From: Straminergon stramineum
Taxonomy: Eukaryota; Streptophyta; Bryopsida; Hypnales; Calliergonaceae
DNA: 64,000 nucleotides
Reading direction: 5' to 3'
Assembly (NCBI GenBank): GCA_963920665.1
Contig: OY987268.1
Location: forward strand, 7,690,501 to 7,754,500
The notes beneath the pieces were generated by a model. That model had not been told where the DNA came from. It saw only the letters and a list, made by a program, of their open reading frames with translations, and did not search any database. Shown here piece after piece: positions 1-11,600 of the stretch. How positions within the stretch are numbered: position 1 is the first letter of the stretch; each line of letters opens with the position of its first letter. Position numbers and translations under genes: made by a program.

Positions 1-2330
1 TGATTTTCTTTATTTTTTAAACCCTAAATGTGGAATGTATGCATCCAATTGGATTGAAATCATTGTCAAAATGTCAACTTTTAGCAAGAAGCAACTGATT
101 GTAGAAAACTAAGGACCATACACATTTCAACCACCATTGATTATTCAAATAGCCTTTTGGTTTTTTAATTGGGCTTGAAATTGCAAAGGTAGCATCAATA
201 TTCTAATTTGGGAAAGAAGCCTATCAAATAGTATACAACTAAGTATGTACATTATTTTCATTTCCAAACTATGTATCCTAAACTATTTTTTGCATTAACC
301 CCAAAGATTTTTTTTTGTTCATAGGGCCAAAACTACTTCAAAATACTCGTCTCTAAAGCAAGGTCAAAATCTTCATCAATATTTACTTTTTTAACAAATT
401 CAATGTTAGGATCCTCTGGTTAACTTGTTCAAGTACATGGACCCAAATTTTTTGAGGGAATGTCCCCAACAATAGCAAGTTCAATGTGCCTGAACTTCAA
501 AATGTAAATTGTTCTAGTCCTCCCAAAAGGCAAAGTTTTTGTCTTTCAACATTTATAAAAAAAATATATGTCATACAACTTGCACATTTTGTCATTATGT
601 TGAAAATGTATTGAAAACACATGTAAAAACTTTTAACCAAAAAAACTTTCATATTCATTTTTTAAATTGTAAAGTGGAAGGTGTTTTTAAATGAAAGATA
701 AAACTATTATGCTAATAACTTTTAGAAGAATTTGAGAATTGTTAATCCCAAGGGTGAGAATGTTCTAGTAAAAAATGAATACAATTTGTTTTTATTTTTA
801 CTTAAAATTTTTCAAAATTGAGAGTAGAAGACAACTTCATATATTTTTCTACCTTCATTGACCGCAAAATAAAACTCCTCGTGACTTTTACCTCACCATT
901 CAGAATTCAATGGTTATAAAGTTGTTGAGTAGGTATCAATCTATAAAATCTCAACAAAATGATTAATATTTTTTAGAATATGTTTTTATCTCCTCGGTGT
1001 GACATTGAAATCAATAAAAACTTCTAACTTTTGCAATATTTATCAAATGACATGAAACAAAGCTTCATACATAGATTATGATGATTACCATCCATCCTCA
1101 AAAAATTCATGAAAAAAATTTCAAATTATGAAGTCAATAAAACCTTCCTAATTTCTCAAAAAGCCCAAGGTGGGCTCCTTGGTCCTTTAGGAGTTCAAAA
1201 CAAGTTGGTAAATCTTTGGTCTTGGATTGGATGAAATTAGCAAAATGTTGCACAAAAGTATTGAAAATTTCAATAGCCTTCTTGTTGATATTTGGGCCAA
1301 GTCTTATTTGGCATTAAATTGCCTAATAGATTTACACTACTTCTAATATATTAATTTGTCCTAAAGTATGAATATCCATTCCCAATCAAACACCCAACTA
1401 GAGTAATCTTGAAAATATGTCGATATATGTAGTTCAAAATGTACAAAATGTAAACATGAATATTGCAAAGCAATGAACTATAATATTTGAAAATAACATC
1501 AATACTTGTCTCCATTTTGCATGTAATCACTACATGCTTGGATGCATTGTTTTTTAGGGGATGGTTTATCACTCAAGAGCTATATAATCTTTTGTGAGGG
1601 CGTGTTTGGCAATAGATTTCTTTGTTTTTGATGGGTGGAATTTCTCAATTGTTCCACATCTAGGGACAACCTTGCTCTATTATGGATGAATTTATGTACT
1701 TTTGGATCAATATGTGTTTTTTCATTCATGTTTGTATCTTTCATCCATGTTGATGGATGCACAAAGATTCACTAGTACTCCATTGGAGCTCTAAGTGACC
1801 TAGCTAGTCACATTGATGAAGAATATACAAAATTTGTTTTCTCAACATACTATGATATATGTTTTCCCATGGATCTCATCCATCCATTTCAAATAAGGTA
1901 GAACAACCCAATGCCGTCAATAATCCACTTCTTACATCTACTAGATCCTCCTTGTTGTATAAGTCACTTATCCATTAATACAAGCTTAGCAACCCTTTAG
2001 CATCATAACAATGTATTGTCGTAGGGGACATGTCATTTTGTGGTTTAGCATGGGTCTACCTACACACTACCAAGATAGTCCCAACAAAACTTTGAAAAAT
2101 CATGAAAAATTCATTTCTTATTGAAATGTCTTATTTGCAAATGACTTCTTTCAAACTTCTCAATCTTTAAAAAAAATGAGAGTTAACAAATAACTTCACC
2201 AAGGTATCTAAATAACAAATCTATTTGGTAATAGGCATGTTTACTTTAGTTCCCATTGTGTACGTCATAAAAACATCAACACCTACTAAATTAGGGCCAA
2301 CCATTCATTCCCCTAGTCAAAGATAAGTTT
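1..2330. other. AT-rich intergenic DNA, no gene recognised
   Basis: I see only short chance reading frames, homopolymer runs and no recognisable domain, splice pattern or RNA gene. The composition is strongly AT-rich, like the rest of the non-genic DNA in the window. Confidence 0.6.
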
Positions 2331-2505
2331 GAAAAATTGCCCCTTATATTGTGCTATGTTTGTATTTCTCCTCCTCTCCTCCCTAATTTAGAGCCTTTGA
2401 TTCCAAATATGAATTCAAAATTTCCAAATTTTATCATATATGGCAAATAAAAAAAATTATAACTAGTATTTTTTGAGGAAGAAACTATAGGGGAAATGAA
2501 GGGGT
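2331..2505 (+). repeat. Dispersed repeat R3, copy A
   Basis: This stretch resembles 43081-43275 in the same orientation. Shared blocks run in the same order: a 'gccccttat/gccccctat' block, a CT-rich stretch, 'cctttgatt' followed by 'atatgaattcaaaa', then 'aaattttatcat' and a run of A after 'gcaaataa/gcagataa'. Both copies are degenerate. No clear termini or target duplication were found, so the element class is unknown. Confidence 0.5.
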
Positions 2506-2772
2506 TAACTCTTTCTGGCCCTAAATTAGATAGTAGTAGTCTCTTACCAAGGTAAAAATACCTTATAATGTGAACCAATCCATTACCACCACCCTTCACA
2601 ATTATTCTCCTCTCATAAATTTGTGGTGTACTTTTTTCCTATGAAATTTACCCATGTGGTACATAAGGGCGGAATTGAGAAGGGTGTTGGTAATAGGCTA
2701 GTTCACCTTATATAGAGAGAGTTGGATTGAACTAAGGCTAAAAAGTGGATATTGATGTGTATTTTTCTGAAT

Positions 2773-3190
2773 TAAGGTAGTAGGCTCTTAAACCACTCAT
2801 CTAAAGGTTGGTCCGCCTTTTTCATGTATTTCCTTTCATGGGAATATTTTTAATTTATTTTTCAGACAAAGATAAATAAATGTAGAATGTAACACAAGTG
2901 ATTTCATATTTTTTGAAGCATAGTTGAATTAGTTATGAATTTTCAAACAAGTTGTGTCATAGGTCCCTATTTATGACACTAGGTCTTTCATAAATTGTTC
3001 ACTTGAAGTTATAAAGAGAAATGGGGAAAGCAAAGACAATGATTGGCTCTTATAATAAATTATTATTTTTTTCATGATCCATTCAAATGACTATAGAGGT
3101 TGATTTTATGGATTATCATACGTCCATTTCATCAGAGCTAAAGTAGGGGTGATTCTAAATGCCCGAACGGAATTCTAGCCTCCTACCTTA
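2773..3190. repeat. TIR element family R1, copy A (418 bp)
   Basis: It begins TAAGGTAGTAGGCT and ends with the inverted counterpart AGCCTCCTACCTTA. The copy at 44031-44364 has the same ends and related internal sequence ('tttcatattttttg' followed by 'gaattagttatgaatttt'). It is short, without coding capacity and bounded by inverted repeats, so a MITE-like non-autonomous DNA element is the best reading. I could not define a target-site duplication. Confidence 0.6.
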
Positions 3191-3551
3191 CATAGGAAGG
3201 TCAATTTGTCCTTTGCAAGCCATCGTAAGTTCGGTCAATTGTCAACTAAGTGCACCAAGCCTATGTGGCATTATGGGCTTATAGGGTCCTTCCATGGTGA
3301 GTCACCAAATGAATATGGACCCCCTACAAAAAAAATAAAAATCCAATGCGGTTGTTCAATTCTTTTCAAAAATGGTGTAACTTATATCATGTAACTTATG
3401 GGCGTATGAGGCGGATCCCCTTGTAATTAGTTGTAATAACATTTTGCAGCTCGTTGGTCTTTTGGGTCAACTTGGTTAGCCATGTAGTTTGGGACTTTTC
3501 TTCAAATTTGTTGCTTGCCTTTGGGGTCTTGTAGGGAAATATTTATATATA

Positions 3552-3739
3552 CTAGGACAAATCTATTGCTATGTAACATTGAACTTAGGGAGAATATTGA
3601 TTGGATAGTCGGTCGAAGTCTTGCAAAATTGAATGAAAACATTTGGGATAATAGGATGAAATATTCAAGATGAAAACATGACCATATTTGTGACAATGGA
3701 TTGTGACAGATCACATGACAATGTATATTTAATATTATA
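3552..3739 (-). mobile_element. Helitron-like element family R2, copy 1
   Basis: One of four related ~190-bp units in the window. Read on the minus strand it ends in CTAG followed by T, as Helitron 3' ends do. Its 5' end is degenerate and abuts copy 2 directly, so the two form a head-to-tail tandem pair. It carries the family's 'tgtcacaa' and 'catgttttcatc' type motifs. There is no coding capacity. Confidence 0.5.
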
Positions 3740-3930
3740 CTAGCAATATACCTATTGTAGTGAAACATTGAACTTAGGAAAATATGGACTCAATAGCCTT
3801 CAAAGTCTTACAAACCCAGATGAAAAAACTTAGGGGATGATAAGATGAAATATTATGGATGAAAACATGACAATGTTAGTGACAATGGATCGTGATAAAT
3901 TGCATGACAATATGTATTTAATATAATAGA
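3740..3930 (-). mobile_element. Helitron-like element family R2, copy 2
   Basis: On the minus strand it starts TCTATTATATTAAATAC after an A and ends GCTAG before a T. That is the A|TC...CTAG|T arrangement of Helitrons. Its 191-bp length matches copies 1 and 4 closely. No Rep/helicase coding is present, so it would be non-autonomous. The class call rests on termini only. Confidence 0.55.
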
Positions 3931-5592
3931 TATATATTTTTATATTTTTATTTATTTTTAAACACATGGGTATTGTAATAAAAGTTAGGTGCATCATGTC
4001 CTGCCTGGGCTTTCCAAGCCCAAGTGGTGGAGGAATGCCGGATCCTCCAAAAAATTGATTAAGTTAATTAAAGAGTAAGTTATGGGTTGGCCATTTTAGA
4101 GCCACTTTGGATGTCAGAAGTTGGCCTCCCTTTGTGCTGAGATTAGGGTGAAGAGAACAAAAGAGCTGGGTATGGAAGACTGTGCCGGTTTCTAAACAAA
4201 GGGAGCTGTGTCAAAAAAAATAAAAAAATAAAAAAAACAAAAAAACAAAGGGGGCTGCCTTAACTTAACTTAAGTTAAATCAAGGAGCTTTGGGTTTTTA
4301 GGTTAGTTGCCACCTAACTTGCAAATGCATTTAGGCCCTTAGCTTCATGTCATAAAACATTATTTGCTTTATTTGGAAAATCTCCCTTCTGGACTGTTCA
4401 ACATTTAACCTCCAGTCAACAGATATTTGTAGGGGAATTGCATGGGCATTCATAGGCTGAAAAAAAGGGCATGGAAATCCATTCAAATAATGGTGGATGG
4501 ATGGATTCTTCAAGCTTGACAATTGGAAAATATTCTGCTCTAACCTCGGAGGGTCCACCTCCCCCTACATTTGGTAACCATGTGTGATAACGGGGTATTT
4601 TATGGGGGGTATTTAGGAGCTTCCAAGTATTTTTTTCCTCCCTATTTGTAGAAAAAAAGCTACCAGGAGGTATTTTTAGCACCCTATTTTTTTTTTTAAA
4701 TGATTAGAGAGACTAATTTTAGGCACCCTATTTTTTATACAATGTAGAACTATTGAATACTCATCAAAATATTATGGCATTGAAAAACAACTTTGTAAGC
4801 AACAACCATTCCAAACCAAGCGAATTACATTGGAAGCATTCACATTACTACAACAAGCATTCTAGTTTTAGTTGCTTACGATTGAATAGACTATTCAAAA
4901 TGTGCTCTTGTTTGAAGAAAATTACCAATAGAAGCATTGCCGTAGACACATTGACACAAGAAATAATACCCATTGCTCACTATTTGAAAAGGACATTCAA
5001 AACAGAACCATCAAAAGGTTTAGGGTTTAGGGTTCCATGACTTGTGTTACAATGTGTGATATTGCAAAACTCTAGCAACAAAAGCTATAATGGTTAACTC
5101 TTAATAAGGGATCTGATGAAGCAGACAATAAGTTAAGTTAAGTTACAAATCTAATCCAAAATTGTACTCCACTCTTCACCACATAGCCATTGCAATGTGA
5201 GCCAATAGACTCCTTCCATGAAAACCACTAAGTTATTTCCCTCCACAATACACGAAGTGGACTTCAAAAGTGGACAGAAAGGGCAAATTGTCATCCATCT
5301 TTAAAGCACAATTATTATTCTACTGATCTTGGTATACACAATTGGGGGGATCTTAAGTTCCTAACCCTATTTTTTTCTATTTTTTCCTAAAATGAAGGAT
5401 TTAAAAGAACCCTATTTTATATATAATTGTATAAATGACATATTTCCTATACTATGATAAATATTAAAAAATTCTAAATTTTATCTTCAATGAATTAACT
5501 ACTTTTTATCTCACATACTTTTCTACTACATCAATGGTCTCCCCCTTGAGGCTTTAATTCCTAATATATGCTTTATTTTTCAAACAGTCTAA
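3931..5592. other. Intergenic DNA with simple A-rich tract and short telomere-like motif
   Basis: No gene recognised. There is an A-rich tract at about 4217-4250 and two adjacent TTTAGGG units near 5020-5035, which is too short to be a telomere remnant. Short open frames around 4331-5040 show no domain and are AT-rich like the surroundings. Confidence 0.5.
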
Positions 5593-6060
5593 TCTATTAT
5601 ATTAAATACAAATTCATCACAAAGTTTAGAAGCTGCGGTTTGTCAACAATTATTATGTGGTTATCGTTGTTTCATGGGTTCGCACGTTAATATACAATAT
5701 AGCGCATCATTACGATGCATTACTTTACAATTTATCACATTGTTACAATGCATTACTTTCAATTGCAAGTAATGCATTGTAATGATGCACTACATTGTAT
5801 ATTAACGTGCAAACCCAAGAAACAACGATAACCACATGATAACTGTTGACAAACCGCAAGTTTTAAACTTTGTGATGTTGTCACATAATTTGTCACTACC
5901 TATTGTCAGATTGTCACAAATATGCTCATGTTTTCATCCCAAACATTTCCATCTTGTCATACCAAATGTTTTTCATCCAACTCTATAAGACTTTGACTGG
6001 TTATCTAATCCATCCATATTCTTCTAAGTTCAATGTTCCACTACAATTGGTGTGTGCTAG
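5593..6060 (+). mobile_element. Helitron-like element family R2, copy 3, split by a foldback insertion
   Basis: On the plus strand it starts TCTATTATATTAAATAC after an A (5592) and ends GTGCTAG at 6060 before a T. The unit is split after the first 22 bases by a 263-bp palindromic element (5615-5877). Without that insertion it is about 205 bp, like its relatives at 3552-3739, 3740-3930 and 45713-45902. Confidence 0.55.
5615..5877. mobile_element. 263-bp palindromic foldback element
   Basis: The first ~108 bases (beginning CATCACAAAG) are the imperfect inverse of the last ~110 (ending CTTTGTGATG). About 43 bases separate the arms. Matching segments include 'gcggtttgtcaac'/'gttgacaaaccgc' and 'gtggttatcgttgtttc'/'gaaacaacgataaccac'. 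The undisturbed relatives of the flanking Helitron-like unit define both borders, leaving TT on each side. It has no coding capacity and fits a hairpin-type MITE. Confidence 0.75.
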
Positions 6061-7489
6061 TATTTATTAAGCTCCAAAAGATAATCCCAATTCCCAATGC
6101 ATCAATCAATGATTCCAAATATGAGGTTCATAGAGAGCTCAATTTGTTAACCCTTAAGGACTGGGGCTATTTTTTCAAGAGAAATTATTGAAAATTGCCA
6201 TTTTTATTTAGTTCAATGGCTAAAATTGAAATTTATTTTGTATTTTTAAACTTCAACCATTCAAAAGTCTAATAGACTATTATGAAAATGGGAGGAAAAA
6301 TTTCAGCACATTTGACAGTTAGGATTGAAAGATTATAATACTTGAAGTGATAAACAACAACTTCATTTCATTGTTGTGAAACGGGGTCAACAGTAGTTGA
6401 TTTGAGTCCTTTTGGAAGAAAATTTTTGGTCTATACAAACTTGAGACTCTACACCATAAAATATTGCATCTTGATAGGTACACTTCTATAAAATTTTGGA
6501 ACCAAATAACGGGTTTACCTCATTCTAAATTATACCCTACAAGAGAAGGAGGTCAAATAAACCAGCAATACACTAGTCATTTCCTGATGGTTCCTTGTGC
6601 AATGAGCAAATACTTTGTTGAAACCCAAATGGTGAAAATTTAGAGATAAACATTGCAAATGTGTGGGAAAAATTTCAATAATTTCGTGATTGCAAATTTC
6701 AAGAGGAGTATTTGTAGTTAGACAAAAATGGTTTTTTTTTCAAACTTGTCCAACATGGCTAGTAGAAATCGACTCTTCACGGAATGAGATTTTTTGCACT
6801 TGAAGTAGTTGTATTTATAAAAATTGTGTATTATATCATTTTAGTTATATACATGCCAAATTTTAGAAGTAGATGCCAAATTTAGCAAAAGATGCCCACA
6901 AAAGATGTTGAAATTGTTTAGATTGCACAACTTATTTTAGGCAATGTAACTTTTGATTAGGGCATTTGATTGAAATTTTTACAATCCTATAAAGGAGGTG
7001 AATTTCTCCATCCTATGTCACTAATTTTACTTCATTATTACGTATCCAAATTCCAATTATCCCCTGAGTAGACATTTGTTTTCTTAGGTATTAAAAAAAA
7101 TTTAAGTTAATTCAAATAGTTTGTGCTATAGTCATAATATTGACTTTCAATAATTTGAAATTATTTGAATTTTTGAGGTGCACTCATCCAAAAAAAATAT
7201 TTTAGATATAATTAAAAACTTATCAAAGATAGGTTTCATAGGATTAGAAATAGTGTGATTGTTGTTCGACTTGCATATGCTTCCATCTACCTTTATCAAA
7301 ATTCCATCTAATTTCATTCAATTATCATCAAGTTTTCATACAAATCTTCAAATAGAGCTCGAGATTTGACAATTTCCAAATTTTTGTACTAATTGAATTA
7401 ACTTGATTGTATTGAATTTTCTAAAAAAATTTAGATTTAGTACTATGATATTCACATGATTGAATTTTTTACACACACACACACAGATA

Positions 7490-7525
<36 letters not shown>

Positions 7526-8520
7526 TGTATGTATACATATATTTTTTTTCTAAACTTAGACATATATTGAATTTATTATTATACTTCATCATTAAGATAT
7601 TCTAAGGACTTTCAAAAATCACTGAACTTTCAAAAATAAATGAAGTTCTTTTTATTCTATTTTAGATTTCAACATTTCATAGTTCAAGAATGTAGAAACC
7701 TAAGATTTAAAAGAATACAAAGTTTATCAAAAACTTCAAGCTCATATTCCATTTTGAATTTCAAATGAACTTTTCATTCCCACAATTATTACAAACAATG
7801 TTTGTCACAAAATCTTGGTGCATACAAGGCCCGAAGATATATTTCATAGTGACCTTCATTGCCACTTATTCAAATTAAAATAATATGCAATCTAATAGGA
7901 ATGAACACTTCCAAGATTTAAGAGAAGATTTATTCATTTTTTTAATTAGTATAGTTGTATGATTTTTTAAGATAGATTTAACATTTGTAAATACCTTCAT
8001 TGTTTAATGATGAATTAAAATTCTATTTTTGATGTTGACAAGGTGTCTATTAGTGCTATTAATATAGTTAAATAATAATTCTTTCAAAGACTATTCTTTT
8101 CTATTTTTTTAAATCAGAAAAGAATAGATAAGTCATACTCACATGTGACTCTTAAATAGCCAAAAACTTGACATTTTTTTTTCCAAACCTACTTTCTATT
8201 GATAGGGATATTTGAAATTTGAAAACATTCTCTAAATAATGCTTAATAAAACTAGTATATCAACTATTATTCAGACTTTTGGCATATTTAACCCTTTAAT
8301 TTCAAAACATTTTGGAGAATTGGCACTATTTTGCTTGAACTTTGTGCAATTAGTCATTGACCTCAATTTCAACAAATTGATCATAGAAGAAGTTTAGGAA
8401 AAAAAATTCAAGCATAACTTTGTATGAATGAGAAAATATTTTAACAAAACATTGTTTAGAAGCACTGTGTTCATCACTCAGAATATAGACTTTAAAGTGC
8501 TAGCATGATGTGCAATTAAC
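6061..8520. other. Intergenic DNA downstream of the SR-protein gene
   Basis: Apart from the microsatellite at 7471-7540, I see no gene, strong repeat or RNA in this AT-rich stretch. It lies 3' of the minus-strand SR gene. Confidence 0.5.
7471..7540. repeat. Compound microsatellite (AC)n-(AT)n-(GTAT)n
   Basis: A run of AC dinucleotides passes directly into AT dinucleotides and then into about nine GTAT tetranucleotides. It is a three-part compound simple repeat, likely length-variable. Confidence 0.9.
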
Positions 8521-8677
8521 CCTTATTAACATAAACAATTGTAACATAGGCACCCATGTTTAACCATGGAAAGTGTCAATAAATCAAGTACCTATAATAT
8601 AGATGCCTAGGCTCCTAGGTTCATGGGCTCAAGATCCTAGACTCACATGCTAGAAACCCTAGTTAACCTATAACATT

Positions 8678-11600
8678 TTATTCTTCCTCTGTCACATGAC
8701 TCCTTTCAGAATCGCCTTTATTAGAACTCAATTTTTCCATTTCCATTACAGGACTATGACTTCTACTTCGACTCAAGTCTTGTCGTGATTCTTCCACAAT
8801 TAGAGGTTCCTTAGCTTGAAGTAGCTTTGGGCTTTGACTTGCACTAGCATTCACTCCCTTTGGGCTCATAGAAATATGATGAGCTTCTTTAGGTGGAGGT
8901 GTGAGGCTCTTGCTCTTACTCTTCAAAGATCTTTTGCGTGAATCTTTAATTGGATTGTGGTCTTTACGCACCGGCGAGGGACTACCAAAAGAATACACGT
9001 CAAATTCACTCGTCCAAATCACTTGTGGGTTTGTGACATTCAGGGAAAATTGCGACTGAGTTCATTGTTAGCTAGTGGAATTGGGGAAAAAACTGGTTGC
9101 AATTTGAAATCATCGTAAAAAAAACAATGAAAAAATCTAATTCCATGAGTTTGTCATGATTGGATGGTAAAGTAACATTATTTAGCAAAGATGGAAGTTC
9201 ATCATGGTAAAATCCAAGAGCCAAAATATTGTTTATTTTGTTAGTATTGACAATTCAACAAACAAATGAAGAGTGAAGAAAAAATTGACATTGACAATTT
9301 TATTACGATTGAGAAGAAATCACAAAAAATAAATGATCATTGGTTGAACCATGTAATTTTTTGATTGATTGTTGATAACTAAAATTATTGTTTTGAGCAT
9401 TAATTCAAAGGATAATTTGATTCCATTGTTGAATAATGTTATGAAACTTGTGAATGAAAACCTGAAAGAGTTTATTTTGGCAATTGTAACATTACTCTCC
9501 AATAGAGAGTGTCCCTTGAATACAAAGAATATAGAAACATTGTGAGACTTTACAAAGCTAAAATTAAGAATTAATAAAATTCTATAAAACCTCATGTAGG
9601 ATTTAATTCAAAGTCAATCTTGATGTATTGGGGAGGAATATTCTTGATTTTATAATATCCCCTTCAAACACATCATCATTGTTAAATGGCATTATCATCT
9701 ACTACTACAATTGCTACAACAAAAGGTGGTATATGATAGTATATTTGGATGGACTATTGCATATTAGTCCTTGTTTTAAGTTGTATTGCCAAAGTTAATG
9801 GAAAACATTATTGAATAAATGTTTAATGCATGTGTGTTATACTAATGAGAAATAATGTTGAATTTTTTTTGACAAATCTCTCTATGTCCAAATGTGATAG
9901 GTAAGACAAATCACCATTGTATGAAATAAATGTCCATTTCAAAAGATTCCAAATTCTAAATTTTGCTAGTATTCTACTCATTATTTGCAAACTAACTACA
10001 CTTGTAGTCTATCTAGTTATTATTCTTTAGTCTATTCAATTTTATTCTTTACTTTACTAGTCATCTTTTTTTGTTTGGGAAAGAGTGATGGTGTGTACTT
10101 TACTAGTCATCTGACAACCACCTATTTAGAATATGATGGCATGATTACAACACCAAGTATATTTCAATTTATTCTTCAATGATAGGTACTTAGGTAGGAC
10201 ACCCATCTCATATTTTGGAATCCACATTAGATCTATTGAAATGTGTACTTGAACAACAATTCATGACAATCACTAAATTTTCATGATAAATTAATTTTTC
10301 TGAAGATTCTACAAGTTTTCAAAATCTAATTTTGATTCACTACATGATTCCAAAGCTTGAATCTAAATGCCTAAGAAGAAAAGTACATTCCATGTAATAA
10401 TACAAAACTTCAAAAAAATTCAAAAAACTTCAATAAAATAAAAATGACAAACCTGTAACTACGGCTTCGACTTTCAGAAAAATATTTTTGAGGTTTTCCA
10501 TACCCTCGAGGTGAACGAGATCGAGATCGTGAAAGACTGTATAATAAAAAAAATTGTATTGTGTGACTCATATGAAAGTCTACAAAGAAATGAAATACAT
10601 AATACGTCATTTATTGGGTCCTTAATATTTTATTTTTAAATAGATTTTTTCTCTATGTACATTTACAAACATATAGATATGTGCATATAACTTCAAATAT
10701 TTAGATATTTCATCATAGGAAGGAATAAAGAACCTGTTAAAAGCAGGACTATTTTGACAGTTACGTTCAATGTGCCCGTGTTGGCCACAACGATAGCACT
10801 TATCCCTCCAGTCACCCGCCTTGCAATCTCTAGCCCAATGACCTTCATTTCCACAATTGTAACAACGACCGGTACCAGGGGTTGGACCAGAACCAAGATA
10901 TTCACGTCCTCCACCTAGACCTCGAGGTCCCTAATCCATCATACACTATAATGAAGATTAGTGAGGAAATGATGTTAGATATTTTTCCAAAAAAGATGAA
11001 AAGTAGAAGTCGAGTATTTTACTTTAATTATGTTTAGCTCTACGTAGAATATCATCTAGTTCTAGAATGAAGGTTACTTTGAACCTTTAATGTTCAAGAG
11101 CTCATTGGCACAACTTTAATGTACTCTAATATATAATTGGGTCTATTTCAAATCAAACAAAAATTCATTTATCATTTTTTTTTCATTTACAAATTGCACC
11201 AAAACAAAAATAAAGATATTGTCTTACAAATCAAATGAATAAAAACAATACATATGACTCACCCTCCTTGCGAATTCCACAATCAATCGGCTTCCATCTA
11301 AATCCTTCCCATTTGTATAATATCTAGCATCATCTGCATCTCGAATGTCGAGAAATTCCTATAAATCCAATAAGTTCCATGTCACCATTTTAATGAAAAA
11401 AAATCTAATGTTAAGACTAGTATGAAAAAATAGTCTACAAATGATGATAATTCTACTAACAAAGTTTTTTGGATTAGTGATTGATAAATAAAATTTCTAA
11501 AAGATTATACACTAATAAAATTCATGAAATGTTTCAAACACAATATAATTATTTATGTCTAGTACAAATATGAAATTCAATTGTAAAGGGTAACAAAATA

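Noticed and set aside
5015..5040. TTTAGGG repeats as a telomere remnant
   Set aside because: Only two to three units here and near 55455; this is within chance or telo-box range.
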